In this document: positions 26,537 to 36,236 of the stretch, in pieces | Numbering within the stretch: position 1 is the stretch's first letter | Layout: each line of letters begins with the position of its first letter | Assembly: GCA_913063405.1 (NCBI GenBank) | Contig: CAJXZB010000001.1 | Span: 1-64,000 of the forward strand | Reading direction: 5' to 3' | Source of the DNA: an uncultured Ulvibacter sp. | Lineage (GTDB): Bacteria; Bacteroidota; Bacteroidia; Flavobacteriales; Flavobacteriaceae | Length of the DNA stretch: 64,000 bases | Notes under the pieces: generated by a model | What the model saw: only the letters and a program-made list of their open reading frames with translations | What the model was told of the DNA's origin: nothing | Databases searched by the model: none | Made by a program: the position numbers and the translations under genes

Positions 26537-28291
26537 ATGAAAGAGCTTCAACACCTTAATCGCTATTTTATTAAGTATAGAGGTCGTCTAATCTTTGGTT
26601 TGATGATTACTATTATTGCACGAGTTTTTGCTTTATTGACTCCGAAGTTCATTGGAGATTCTGTAAATGTGGTTGAAAAATATATGAGCGGTGATATTAC
26701 CGACCTTGGGCAAGTAGAATCTGTATTATTGACCAACATCCTTCTAATTCTTGGCACCACCCTTTTAGCCGCGTTCTTTACATTCCTCATGCGACAGTCA
26801 ATCATTGTTGTTTCGAGATATATTGAATATGATCTGAAAAATGAAATTTTCCAGCAATATGAAAAACTTTCATTGAGCTTTTACAAACAAAACAGAACCG
26901 GTGATTTAATGAATCGTATAAGTGAAGATGTTGGAAAAGTACGAATGTATGCTGGTCCTGCCATCATGTATAGCGTAACAACAGTTACCTTGTTTATTGT
27001 AGTAATAAGCTATATGTTTTATAAGGCACCTGTATTAACCTTATACGCTGTGGCTCCACTTCCGGTGCTTTCCGTTGCTGTGTACAGATTGAGCGTTGCA
27101 ATCCATAAACGAAGTACAATTGTACAACAATATTTATCGAAGCTTACATCCTTTACACAAGAAAGTTTTAGTGGTATTGCGGTAATTAAAGCTTATGGCA
27201 TAGAACCCCAAACAAATGTAGATTTTGCTGCTTTAGCAAAGGGTAGCAAGGATAAGAATATCGATTTGGCTAAAGTACAAGCATTATTCTTTCCATTGAT
27301 GATGCTTCTTATTGGCGCTAGTAATTTGTTAGTTATCTATATTGGAGGAAATCAATATTTAGACGGCAAGATAGACTTCGGAACCATTGTCGAATTTCTA
27401 ATTTATGTAAATATGCTTACTTGGCCTGTGGCGGTCGTGGGTTGGGTAACGTCCATGGTGCAGCAAGCCGAAGCTTCTCAAAAACGAATTAACGAGTTTC
27501 TTAAAGAGAAACCTAATATTGAAAATCTTACCCATGAAGTGACGCCAATTCAAGGAAAAGTAGAATTTAAGAACTTATCCTTTACCTATCCTGACACCCA
27601 AATCACAGCACTTAAAAATGTTTCTTTTACTGTGAATCCAGGAAAAACACTTGCCATTGTTGGAAATACAGGATCTGGAAAATCGACGATTTTAGAATTA
27701 ATTGCTAGATTATATGATGTTGATGATCAACAATTGTGTATTGACAATACAAATGCCAAAGACCTTAATTTAACTATGCTGCGTGGAAGTATTGGTTATG
27801 TACCACAAGATGCTTTTCTATTTAGTGACACCATAAAAAATAATATAAAATTCGGAAAAGAAGAAGCCACTCATGAAGAAGTAGTAGCTGCTGCAAAACT
27901 GGCTTCGGTATATAAAAACATTAAAGAGTTTACCAAAGGATATGATACCATTCTTGGAGAACGAGGAATCACGCTAAGCGGTGGGCAAAAGCAGCGTGTT
28001 TCCATAGCAAGAGCGGTGATTAAAGACCCACAAATTTTGCTATTCGACGACTGCCTTTCTGCGGTTGATACCGAGACGGAGGAAGAAATCTTACAAAACC
28101 TGCATAAAATATCGCAAAAAAAGACAACAATTATTGTAAGCCATAGAGTATCTTCAGCAAAGAGTGCAGATAAAATTATCGTATTAGAAGAAGGTAAAAT
28201 CATACAGGAAGGCTCTCATAATGAGCTAGTAAACACAGATGGCTACTACAAGGAATTATATGCAAAACAACTTTTGGAAAAAGAAATGTAA
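26537..28291 (+). CDS. ABC exporter, fused permease-ATPase (MsbA/LmrA type)
   Basis: The 584 residues combine a six-helix type I exporter domain (about 1-325) with an ATP-binding domain. Walker A GNTGSGKST lies near residue 376, the signature LSGGQKQR near 480, Walker B ILLFDDCLSAVD after it, and the switch His in SHRVSSAKSAD. It should work as a homodimer moving lipids, peptides or drugs outward. It is a single gene, divergent from leucine dehydrogenase and about 60 nt before the PUR-like gene. Substrate unknown; MsbA is only one possibility. Confidence 0.92.
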   Translation: MKELQHLNRYFIKYRGRLIFGLMITIIARVFALLTPKFIGDSVNVVEKYMSGDITDLGQVESVLLTNILLILGTTLLAAFFTFLMRQSIIVVSRYIEYDLKNEIFQQYEKLSLSFYKQNRTGDLMNRISEDVGKVRMYAGPAIMYSVTTVTLFIVVISYMFYKAPVLTLYAVAPLPVLSVAVYRLSVAIHKRSTIVQQYLSKLTSFTQESFSGIAVIKAYGIEPQTNVDFAALAKGSKDKNIDLAKVQALFFPLMMLLIGASNLLVIYIGGNQYLDGKIDFGTIVEFLIYVNMLTWPVAVVGWVTSMVQQAEASQKRINEFLKEKPNIENLTHEVTPIQGKVEFKNLSFTYPDTQITALKNVSFTVNPGKTLAIVGNTGSGKSTILELIARLYDVDDQQLCIDNTNAKDLNLTMLRGSIGYVPQDAFLFSDTIKNNIKFGKEEATHEEVVAAAKLASVYKNIKEFTKGYDTILGERGITLSGGQKQRVSIARAVIKDPQILLFDDCLSAVDTETEEEILQNLHKISQKKTTIIVSHRVSSAKSADKIIVLEEGKIIQEGSHNELVNTDGYYKELYAKQLLEKEM

Positions 28292-28354
28292 TTTAAGTTG
28301 CCTTATTTGGTTTTTTTTTAGATTTTTGGACAACATAAACTACAAAGAACAATT

Positions 28355-28744
28355 ATGAGTGAGCAGTATTCGATGGAGCAAGAAGAGATATTTTCAAAAG
28401 TAATGCGTGCAGGAAGACGCACCTATTTTTTTGATGTAAGATCGACAAAAGCAGGTGACTATTACCTTACTATTACAGAAAGCAAGAAATTCACGAATGA
28501 TGATGGTTCATTCCATTATAAGAAACATAAAATTTATCTGTATAAAGAAGATTTCTTTGAGTTTCAAGACAATTTAAATGAGATGATTCAATACATAATT
28601 GACGAAAAAGGAGATGAGGTGATTAGCGAACGTCATCAAAAAGATTTCAAAAAAGAACCTGACACGACTCCAACTGAAATGGAGGCAACAACAGAAGAGC
28701 CACTACCATCTACTTTTACAGATGTTGATTTTGATGATATTTAA
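28355..28744 (+). CDS. DUF3276 PUR-family nucleic acid-binding protein
   Basis: The 129-residue protein carries one PUR repeat-like domain: FSKVMRAGRRTYFFDVRSTKAG, DYYLTITESKKF, then HKIYLYKEDFFEFQDNLNEM. It has a disordered acidic/threonine-rich tail (about 98-129). Bacterial PUR-like proteins of this kind bind single-stranded DNA or RNA; the cellular role in Bacteroidota is not defined here. A strong terminator follows, so it ends its transcript. Confidence 0.9.
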   Translation: MSEQYSMEQEEIFSKVMRAGRRTYFFDVRSTKAGDYYLTITESKKFTNDDGSFHYKKHKIYLYKEDFFEFQDNLNEMIQYIIDEKGDEVISERHQKDFKKEPDTTPTEMEATTEEPLPSTFTDVDFDDI

Positions 28745-28775
28745 TAGCTAATACCAACCAAAATTATCTATTAAC

Positions 28776-28813
28776 AAAACCGTTCTCAAACATATTTGGG
28801 GACGGTTTTTTTT
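28776..28813 (+). terminator. Strong terminator after the PUR-like gene
   Basis: A 12-bp stem (28776-28787 with 28798-28809, three G-T pairs) is followed by a run of eight T. The open frame of the next gene nominally starts inside it, which helps exclude that upstream start. Confidence 0.88.
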
Positions 28814-28846
28814 ATCTTTATATTTAAGTTTTTACCATTCCAAATT

Positions 28847-31363
28847 ATGAAAAAATTAATTTTTCTTGCAGCAATGTTCCTTTCAATCCCAGCTGTAGCC
28901 CAAGAATATAAGGTGGATCTAAACTATTATCTACCACAAGACGTTACCTACAACCAAAATATTCCAACACCAAAAAGTATCATAGGACATGAAGTAGGTG
29001 ATTGGCACATTACTCATGATAAGTTGGCCCAATACATGAATGCACTCGCAAATTCAAGTGATCGCATGACTATTGAGAATCGAGGAAGCACTTTTGAAGG
29101 GAGACCTTTACTTTTGATTACCATTACATCGCCATCCAATCAAAATAATATTGAAAACATTCGGAAAAATCACATATTGCTTACAGAAAACAATGGCAAC
29201 CAGACAATTGCCTCAATGCCTATTGTTGTATACCAAGGTTTTTCCATTCATGGAAATGAACCTAGTGGCTCTAATGCCGCTCTTGCCCTAGCCTATTATT
29301 TGGCTGCTGCTCAGGGTCCACAAATTGATGATCTCCTAAAGAACGCGGTCATTCTTTTAGACCCATCTTTTAATCCGGATGGATTACAGCGCTTCGCCTA
29401 TTGGGCGAATACAAATAAGAGTAAAAACATAAATCCAGATCCTAATGATCGCGAATACGACGAAGTTTGGCCTGGAGGTCGTACCAATCACTATTGGTTC
29501 GATATGAATCGAGACTGGTTACCAGCACAACTTCCAGAAAGCCGAGCCCGTATTAGTACTTTTCATCAATGGTATCCTAACATATTGACGGATCATCACG
29601 AAATGGGCACGAATTCTAGTTTTTTCTTTCAACCAGGAATTCCATCCCGAACCCACCCACTTACACCGCAAAAGAATCAAGATTTAACAGGAGAAATTGC
29701 CCAGTTTCATGCGACAGCACTTGATAAAATCGGTAGTTTGTATTATTCTGAAGAAAATTTTGATGATTTTTACTATGGAAAAGGCTCTACATTCCCAGAT
29801 ATTAATGGAAGTATTGGTATTTTGTTCGAACAGGCCTCCTCTCGCGGACATGCACAAGAAAGCGACAATGGAATTTTAACCTTCCCTTTTACAATACGGA
29901 ATCAATTTACAGCAGCACTTTCTACCCTTGAAGCTGCCATAGCAATGAGAACCAAAATATTAAGCTATCAACAGCAGTTCTTTGCGGATGCACGAATAGA
30001 AGCAAGCAAAGGCGGCGCAATAATTTTTGGTGATGAAAAAGATGCTTCAAAGGCATATCATTTAGCCGAAATACTTAAACGACATAAGATTAAATTTCAC
30101 GAATTGAATTCAGATTTCTCATCAAGCGGTAAAAACTTTAAAAAGGGATATAGCTATATAGTTCCGAAAAATCAAAAACAACATCGCCTTATTAATGCAA
30201 TGTTCGAAAAGCGCACCAAATTTAAAGACAGCTTATTCTATGATGTCAGCGCCTGGACTTTTCCTTTAGCCTTCAATCTAGATTATGACGAAAACACTGG
30301 AATGAATCGGGCAGGAAACGAAGTTACAGATTTGAAAAAGAAGACAACTACAGCTCCACCGATTTCCAAATATGCTTATCTTATGGAATGGCACGATTAT
30401 TATACCCCAAATGCCCTTAATCTAATTCTGAAAAAAGGATTACGTGCCAAAGTTGGAATGAAAAAGTTCGAACTTGTTGGTAAGAAATACGACTACGGTA
30501 CCATTTTGATTCCAGTTCAAAATCAGAAATTATCTGCCAATGAATTGGCAGCATTCCTTTCCGAAGTGGTAGAAAAAACCAATGTTTCAATTACCAGTGC
30601 TTCCACAGGGTTGACCAGAGGTATTGATTTAGGAAGTGGAAAATTTAGAGCTTTGAAACTGCCCAAAGTGGCTATGGTTGTTGGAGAAGGAATTAATAGT
30701 TATGATGCGGGAGAAATATGGCACATGTTCGACCAACGCTTTGATATGCTACTATCAAAACTAGACACCCATAATTTTAGTCGAATGGATATAAGTAACT
30801 ATACCGATATTATTTTACCCAGCAATTGGGGAAGTGCTTTGGATAAAAAAGGTGCAGAAAAATTGAAGACTTGGGTCGAAGCTGGAGGCACCTTAATTGG
30901 TTATAAAAATATAGGAAGATGGCTCAACAGTAACGAATTGCTGAAAATGGATTTCAAAACGAAACAAGATACCGCTAAAAATGTTTCATTCGAGCAGCGA
31001 GGTGATTATTCAGGCGCACAAGTGATTGGAGGTGCTATTTTCGAAACGAAACTGGATCGCTCTCACCCGATTGCATTCGGTTATAAAAACGACCGTTTAC
31101 CAATGTTTAGAAACTCAACGCTTTTTGTCGAAGCAGACAAGGATAGCTATAACAATCCAATTCAATACACCGAAAACCCTTTGCTAAGTGGATACATCTC
31201 TAAACCAAATCTGGAAAAGTTGAAAACTACAGTTCCTTTTAAAGTAGATGGTCTTGGAAAGGGACAAGTAATTTATTTTACGGACAATACCAATTTTAGA
31301 GCTTTTTGGTATGGAACAAATAAATTGCTAATGAATGCAATTTTCTTTGGTGATGAAATGTAA
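28847..31363 (+). CDS. Exported M14-family zinc carboxypeptidase
   Basis: A signal peptide (MKKLIFLAAMFLSIPAVAQ) shows that the ATG at 28847 is the start; the longer frame from 28796 would begin in a terminator. The peptidase domain has the M14 zinc motif HxxE at His135/Glu138 (SIHGNEPSG) and the third ligand region TDHHEMG (His250/His251). GSIGILFEQASSRG supplies a candidate catalytic glutamate. About 450 further residues include a glutamine-amidotransferase-like stretch (ILPSNWGSALDKKG). At 838 residues it belongs to the large periplasmic or secreted M14 peptidases frequent in marine Bacteroidota. No type IX sorting tail is visible. Confidence 0.88.
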   Translation: MKKLIFLAAMFLSIPAVAQEYKVDLNYYLPQDVTYNQNIPTPKSIIGHEVGDWHITHDKLAQYMNALANSSDRMTIENRGSTFEGRPLLLITITSPSNQNNIENIRKNHILLTENNGNQTIASMPIVVYQGFSIHGNEPSGSNAALALAYYLAAAQGPQIDDLLKNAVILLDPSFNPDGLQRFAYWANTNKSKNINPDPNDREYDEVWPGGRTNHYWFDMNRDWLPAQLPESRARISTFHQWYPNILTDHHEMGTNSSFFFQPGIPSRTHPLTPQKNQDLTGEIAQFHATALDKIGSLYYSEENFDDFYYGKGSTFPDINGSIGILFEQASSRGHAQESDNGILTFPFTIRNQFTAALSTLEAAIAMRTKILSYQQQFFADARIEASKGGAIIFGDEKDASKAYHLAEILKRHKIKFHELNSDFSSSGKNFKKGYSYIVPKNQKQHRLINAMFEKRTKFKDSLFYDVSAWTFPLAFNLDYDENTGMNRAGNEVTDLKKKTTTAPPISKYAYLMEWHDYYTPNALNLILKKGLRAKVGMKKFELVGKKYDYGTILIPVQNQKLSANELAAFLSEVVEKTNVSITSASTGLTRGIDLGSGKFRALKLPKVAMVVGEGINSYDAGEIWHMFDQRFDMLLSKLDTHNFSRMDISNYTDIILPSNWGSALDKKGAEKLKTWVEAGGTLIGYKNIGRWLNSNELLKMDFKTKQDTAKNVSFEQRGDYSGAQVIGGAIFETKLDRSHPIAFGYKNDRLPMFRNSTLFVEADKDSYNNPIQYTENPLLSGYISKPNLEKLKTTVPFKVDGLGKGQVIYFTDNTNFRAFWYGTNKLLMNAIFFGDEM

Positions 31364-31411
31364 TATCCAAGTTTTTAACACCTAACCTAAGCGTATTCGC
31401 TTTATACTTTT

Positions 31412-32993
31412 ATGACTGAAAAACTATACGAACGTTTCTCTCCAGACATAGATTTTTCGGTATATAATCATTTTATAATAGGTTCGGGAATTGGTGGACT
31501 AACTGCTGCAACTTGGTTGGCAAAGGCTGGAAAAAAGGTTGCAATTCTTGAAAGACATTACGTTCCAGGCGGTTTTACGCATAGCTTTAAACGAAAACAT
31601 GGCTTTCAATGGGACGTAGGTGTTCACTATGTTGGCAATATGGGCAAAGAAGATTCCCTGATTGGAATGTTCGGTTTCCTGACAAATGGTAGGCTCGAAT
31701 GGGAGTCAATGGGTGAAATGTATGACGTGGTTCATATAGGAGACAAACAGTATAAATTTAAAGCAGGTAAGGAAAACTTCAGAAAACAATTCATTGAATA
31801 TTTTCCTGAAGAACAACAAGCGATAAACGACTATATCTCTCTAATTGAAAAAGCCAACAAACGAGGTGCCTCCTCCTTCTTCTTTGAGAAAGTCTTTGAA
31901 CCCTAGTTAAGCAAATCGATTGGACGAATCATTCGAAAAAGATATGCTCGCTTTTCTCAAAAAACGACCTGGGAGATTTTAAACGAACTTACCTCAAACA
32001 AACTTCTGATCGCTGTTTTATGTGGTCAATGCGGAAACTATGGCCTCTCACCTAAATACAGTAGTTTTGGAATTCATGCTATGGTAATTGCCCAAAAGGA
32101 GGTGCAGATCAAATTTCTCATAAAACTATTGAGGTATTGAATTCGTTGGGAGGTAGGGTATTCATCAATGCCAATGTTCAAGAAATAGTAACTAAAAACA
32201 ACAAAGTAGAAGGCATAAAAGTTGACGACACCTTCATCAAATACTCTAAGGTTATTAGCAATGTAGGTGTAAATAATACTTTTAATTATTTACTTTCTGA
32301 AAGTGTACGAAAGAGGTCCAATTTCAATTTAAACGAGGTAAAGCCAGCTATCGGCCATATCTGTTTGTACATTGGATTAAATAAATCGGGAACGGAGTTA
32401 AACTTACCAAAACACAATGTTTCGTATTACGCCCATGAAAACACCGACGAGTTAATTGAAAATGCAAACTTATCTGAAGCTCCCACTAATTTTGCTTATA
32501 TCTCATTTCCTTCTGAAAAAGATCCCGAATGGGAAAACAAGAATCCTGGTACAGCAACAATTCAAGCCATAACAGTTGGTAACTACAACTGGTTTTCCGC
32601 TTATGAGGATCAGCCGTGGAGGAATAGAGAAGAAACTTACAAAAAAATAAAATCGGCCTTTGAAGTTTCAATGCTAAAGCGTCTTTATAGTTTATTTCCA
32701 GACCTAGAAAGACACGTGCAAGTAACAGAAGTTTCTACACCACTTTCCACACGTCATTTTTCAAATTATAAGAACGGGGTGAAATCTATGGGCTTGCACA
32801 TACACCAGGTAGATTTCAACTACCCTTCCTCCGGCCCAAAACTAGAATTAAGGGTTTAAAATTGGTTGGGCAAGATATTACTTTGATGGGTGTTTCTGGA
32901 GCCATGCTATCTGGTGTGTTATGTGCAACGACTATCTTAAAAATGAAGTCTTGGAAGCTTTTTAAAGAACTAGGACGCCAAAGAGCTAAATAA
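31412..32993 (+). pseudogene. CrtI-like FAD oxidoreductase (phytoene desaturase/retinol saturase family), broken
   Basis: The N-terminal dinucleotide motif GSGIGGLTAATWLA and ILERHYVPGG identify the carotenoid/retinoid oxidoreductase family. Three lesions interrupt it. An in-frame TAG lies at 31904-31906, after which the same frame continues sensibly (SIGRIIRKRYARFS, then SSFGIHAMVI). A frame change near 32090 coincides with loss of about 8 codons before PKGGADQIS. A further shift near 32845 comes before the C-terminal GLKLVGQDITLMGVSGAML. The last fragment ends at 32993. No single product would be functional. It lies directly upstream of the MarR operator. Confidence 0.85.
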
Positions 32994-33020
32994 AAACAAT
33001 TCTAATTTTGGAGAATTTCA

Positions 33021-33054
33021 ATACACAAAAGTTGTATATACAACTTTTGTGTAT
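33021..33054. promoter_or_regulatory. 34-bp perfect palindrome, probable MarR operator
   Basis: Bases 33021-33037 (ATACACAAAAGTTGTAT) are followed by their exact reverse complement through 33054, centred on TATATA. Perfect dyad symmetry of this length just before a marR-type gene, overlapping its promoter, is the expected form of an autoregulatory operator. Confidence 0.8.
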
Positions 33055-33059
33055 ATTTG
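33052..33059 (+). promoter_or_regulatory. Putative -7 promoter element of marR, overlapping operator
   Basis: TATATTTG matches TAnnTTTG. GTTG at 33031-33034 could be the -33 element at 17-nt spacing. The ATG is 4 nt downstream (33064), which predicts a leaderless mRNA and a promoter fully covered by a bound repressor. Confidence 0.6.
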
Positions 33060-33063
33060 TATT

Positions 33064-33492
33064 ATGAAATTCCAAAACATAGAAAGATTTAATCCTTCCG
33101 CCTGTATTTCAGGAAAAATAATGCGTATCAATCGCATTACTGCAAACATTTTTAGAAAACATTTACGTCCATTCGATATTACAGACAGCCAACTCACACT
33201 TCTTTTTGTTCTTTCAAAAAAAGATGGGATGACACAAAAACAGCTATCTGATTTTATAGTGATCGAAAAATCATCCTTGCATCGAAATTTAGTTCGTCAT
33301 TTTGAAAAAGAGTATTTAACCAAACAAGATTTCCCAATCATCAGAATCACCCAAAAAGGAAAAACACTGGTCAATGAAATCATCCCTGAATGGGAAAACG
33401 CAATGCTCGAAATTCGCAAATTATTAGACGAAGAAGGTGAAACGGCCATTAATACACTTACATCAAAACTATTAATAAAAAATAATCCATGA
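33064..33492 (+). CDS. MarR-family transcriptional regulator
   Basis: The 142-residue winged-helix protein shows the MarR core: dimerisation helices at both ends, and a recognition region DGMTQKQLSDFIVIEKSSLHR (about 62-82) followed by the wing LTKQDFPIIRITQKGKTLV. An open frame extends to GTG at 33049, but that lies in the promoter. ATG at 33064 is preferred; a second ATG at 33121 is possible but removes helix 1. It overlaps the next gene by 4 nt (ATGA), so the regulator and the membrane protein are one unit, probably repressed through the palindrome. Confidence 0.88.
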   Translation: MKFQNIERFNPSACISGKIMRINRITANIFRKHLRPFDITDSQLTLLFVLSKKDGMTQKQLSDFIVIEKSSLHRNLVRHFEKEYLTKQDFPIIRITQKGKTLVNEIIPEWENAMLEIRKLLDEEGETAINTLTSKLLIKNNP

Positions 33493-34205
33493 ATTTACAA
33501 CTCGCCTATCTTGGTTTAACTTTATTCACTCTTTTAATGATCCTTTATATAGGCATCAAAACAATTAATAAAACCTTTTTAGATCCGCTACAAAACAAGA
33601 AAAAAAAGATCCTGTTTATTTCTTTATTACTGTTTTGGCAAACTTATATTTTTGGAGTTGCGACTACTGGAATTCTTCAAAATTATAACTTCCCTCCTAG
33701 ATTTGTTATTTTCTTTATTCTTCCAGCCTTTATTTTCACAGGAATTTTTATCTATAAGAACCGCAACAATCAATGGATTCAAAATATTCCAAAACAATGG
33801 TTAATTTATTATCAAACTTTTAGACTAGCGGTTGAAACATTGTTAGCACTTTCAGTAACAGCGGGAATATTACATTCCAATGTTACAATTCACGGTTACA
33901 ACTACGATATGATATTTGCTTTTACCGCACCATTTATTGCATTTTTAGTGTTTCAGAAAAAAGTATTCAACCAAAAAATAGTGCTTTTATGGAACTATCT
34001 CGGATTGGCTGTCATTGCGAGTATTATCTTTCTATTTATAACCACCATTTATTTTCCAGAGTTTTACGGAAGTGAAACCAACTTACTATCCACTGATTTT
34101 GGAAAATATCCGTACATTTTAGTAGCCGGGTTTTTAATGCCATCGGCCGTGTTTATGCATATACTGTCTATAGTTCAGCTAAATAAAGGTTTAGAATCTA
34201 AATAA
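33489..34205 (+). CDS. Seven-helix membrane protein of unknown function, coupled to MarR
   Basis: The 238 residues contain about seven hydrophobic helices (starting at roughly 4, 40, 70, 112, 143, 168 and 208), short loops and many aromatic residues. There is no transporter or enzyme motif I recognise. Its ATG overlaps the marR stop, so it is translated with the regulator and likely controlled by it. It could be a small-molecule permease or resistance protein, but that is only inference from MarR partnership. Confidence 0.7.
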   Translation: MNLQLAYLGLTLFTLLMILYIGIKTINKTFLDPLQNKKKKILFISLLLFWQTYIFGVATTGILQNYNFPPRFVIFFILPAFIFTGIFIYKNRNNQWIQNIPKQWLIYYQTFRLAVETLLALSVTAGILHSNVTIHGYNYDMIFAFTAPFIAFLVFQKKVFNQKIVLLWNYLGLAVIASIIFLFITTIYFPEFYGSETNLLSTDFGKYPYILVAGFLMPSAVFMHILSIVQLNKGLESK

Positions 34206-34246
34206 ATTAGAAAGCTTTTGATTCGGTTCACTCGTTTCTAATACGC

Positions 34247-34254
34247 TATCTTTG
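34247..34254 (+). promoter_or_regulatory. Putative -7 promoter element, sulP gene
   Basis: TATCTTTG matches TAnnTTTG. It overlaps an apparent TTG start at 34252, which argues that translation really begins at the ATG at 34276. Confidence 0.6.
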
Positions 34255-34275
34255 CCCTTTTTTAAGCGAAAACCC

Positions 34276-35895
34276 ATGTTATTACAGAAAACCATCAAGA
34301 ATTTTACACAGAACCCAAAGAATGATATTCTTTCTGGGCTTACGGTAGCTTTGGCTTTAGTACCTGAGGCCGTTGCATTTGCATTTGTGGCTGGCATTGA
34401 CCCTTTAGTTGGACTTTACGGCGCGTTTATGATGGGAATTGTAACTGCCCTTTTTGGAGGTCGCCCTGGAATGATTTCGGGCGCCACGGGAGCCATGGCA
34501 GTGGTTATGGTCCATATGATTCAAAAAGGGAATGAAGTTGGTCATGCTCTGGCTACGCCAATAGAAAACCTAGGTCTCCAATGGCTTTTTATCACTTTAC
34601 TATTTGTTGGAGCGATTCAAATAGCAGCAGGAGTTTTTCGATTAGGAAAATTTGTAAGACTGATTCCACATCCAGTAATGATGGGATTTGTAAATGGATT
34701 GGCAATTGTTATATTTTTATCACAGTTAGGACTTTTCAAAGAGAATGTAGATGGCGTTCAACAATATATGCAAGGAACTCAATTATGGATAATGCTTGGC
34801 TTAGTTGCCCTTACCATGGGAATCATGTTCGGTTTACCAAAACTGACCAAGAAGATTCCTTCTGCACTAGTAGCGATTATAGTTGTAGCCTGTGTTACAA
34901 TTTTTGGTGGTGTAGAAGCGAGTACTGTTGGATCATTTATTAAAGATGGTGGTGGTGCAGGATTGCAAGGTGGTTTACCTACTTTTCAAGCACAGATTTT
35001 TGGATTGTTAGATACGCTGCAAGGAAACTGGGGACTTATTCTTTCTACCGCTGTAATACTGGCAGCTGTTGGTTTGATTGAATCTCTTATGACCTTAAAC
35101 TTGATTGATGAAATGACTGAAACCCGTGGAAGTGGAAACCGCGAATGTGTTGCTCAAGGTGGTGCAAATATACTTAATGGACTGTTTGGCGGTATGGGTG
35201 GTTGTGCAATGATTGGACAGTCCATCATCAATGTAAATTCTGGTGGACGAGGACGACTTTCGGGAGCAATTGCAGCAGTAGCTTTGCTTTGTTTTATTCT
35301 CTTTGGAGCATCCTTGATTGAACAAATACCGATTGCTGCTCTCGTTGGTGTTATGTTTATGGTTGTTATTGGAACCTTCGCTTGGAGTAGTTTCAGAATA
35401 CTACATAAAATCCCATTACCTGATGCATTTGTATTAATTGCTGTATCTGCTATTACCGTTTGGCAAGATTTAGCCATTGCGGTTATTGCCGGAGTGATTA
35501 TGTCAGCTTTGGTGTTCGCTTGGAAGAATGCCACCATGATTAGAGCAAGAACACAGATCAAACCAGATGGAACGAAGGTTTATGCCGTCTGGGGACCACT
35601 TTTTTTTGGTTCCGTTCAGAATTTTAATTCAAAATTTGATCCCAAATCTGATCCCGATAAAGTAGAAATAGACTTTATTGAATCTAAGGTAAGTGATCAC
35701 TCAGGTGTAGAAGCCCTTAGAAATATCGCAAACAAATATATGGAACTCAATAAAGAGGTCAAATTGACTCATTTGAGTCCAGATTGTAAGACGTTACTTC
35801 TAAAATGGAACCCAGAATTTGAAAGTGTTATTGAAGAGCAGATTGACGACCCAAGATATTATGTTGCAACCAGCACAGTGGATAACGAAGTCTAA
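34276..35895 (+). CDS. SulP-family anion transporter with STAS domain
   Basis: About 539 residues: a 12-14-segment SLC26/SulP membrane domain followed by a C-terminal STAS domain (from about residue 440, FGSVQNFNSKFDPKSDP to HLSPDCKTLLLKW). The opening PKNDILSGLTVALALVPEAVAFAFVAGIDPLVGLYGA is characteristic. Such proteins carry sulfate, bicarbonate or other anions, often with sodium. The ATG at 34276 is chosen because the upstream TTG lies inside the promoter. The gene is monocistronic and meets the truncated marR tail to tail without a gap. Confidence 0.92.
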   Translation: MLLQKTIKNFTQNPKNDILSGLTVALALVPEAVAFAFVAGIDPLVGLYGAFMMGIVTALFGGRPGMISGATGAMAVVMVHMIQKGNEVGHALATPIENLGLQWLFITLLFVGAIQIAAGVFRLGKFVRLIPHPVMMGFVNGLAIVIFLSQLGLFKENVDGVQQYMQGTQLWIMLGLVALTMGIMFGLPKLTKKIPSALVAIIVVACVTIFGGVEASTVGSFIKDGGGAGLQGGLPTFQAQIFGLLDTLQGNWGLILSTAVILAAVGLIESLMTLNLIDEMTETRGSGNRECVAQGGANILNGLFGGMGGCAMIGQSIINVNSGGRGRLSGAIAAVALLCFILFGASLIEQIPIAALVGVMFMVVIGTFAWSSFRILHKIPLPDAFVLIAVSAITVWQDLAIAVIAGVIMSALVFAWKNATMIRARTQIKPDGTKVYAVWGPLFFGSVQNFNSKFDPKSDPDKVEIDFIESKVSDHSGVEALRNIANKYMELNKEVKLTHLSPDCKTLLLKWNPEFESVIEEQIDDPRYYVATSTVDNEV

Positions 35896-36222
35896 TTAAG
35901 TAGGTAGAGATGCCATTAGCTTTTTTAACAATTCTGAAAGTTGGTCTTGCTCGGAGGAACTCAGTACTTCAATAGAAGTTGAAGCTTCATTAAACCGAAT
36001 CTCTATCGCTTTATCTATTATTTCTAGTCCTTTTTTGGTCAAACCAGCGCGTTTTATCCTTCCATCTGAAGAATCTGCGGCTCTATAAATTAAATCGAGT
36101 TTCGTTAGACGATTCAACAGTGCGGTCATGGCGCCAGATGTTATTAGAACCGACATCATTAACTCCTTAGGAGTGAACTCATAAGGCTTTCCCGATCGAC
36201 GCAAAGTAGCCATCACATCCAA
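35896..36222 (-). pseudogene. N-terminally truncated MarR-family regulator
   Basis: From residue 1 of the readable frame (MDVMATLRRSGKPYEFTPKELM) this matches the second half of helix 2 and the winged helix of roughly 160-residue MarR proteins (TSGAMTALLNRLTKLDLI, then DGRIKRAGLTKKG). The N-terminal dimerisation helices, about 50 residues, are absent. Going upstream on the minus strand the family resemblance persists only to HYTDLD (about 36235). The frame then runs into unrelated sequence and a stop at 36280-36282. The only start available is TTG. A functional dimer is unlikely. Confidence 0.65.
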
Positions 36223-36236
36223 ATCCGTATAGTGAA

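Noticed and set aside
33049-33063. Upstream GTG start of the MarR gene
   Set aside because: It falls within the operator and -7 element, so it would not be transcribed; ATG at 33064 is used instead.
34252-34275. Apparent TTG start giving an 8-residue extension to the SulP protein
   Set aside because: It lies inside the consensus promoter element 34247-34254; the ATG at 34276 fits both the promoter and the family start.
35154-35561. 135-codon minus-strand frame opposite the SulP gene
   Set aside because: It mirrors membrane-helix codons of the real transporter and has no independent support.
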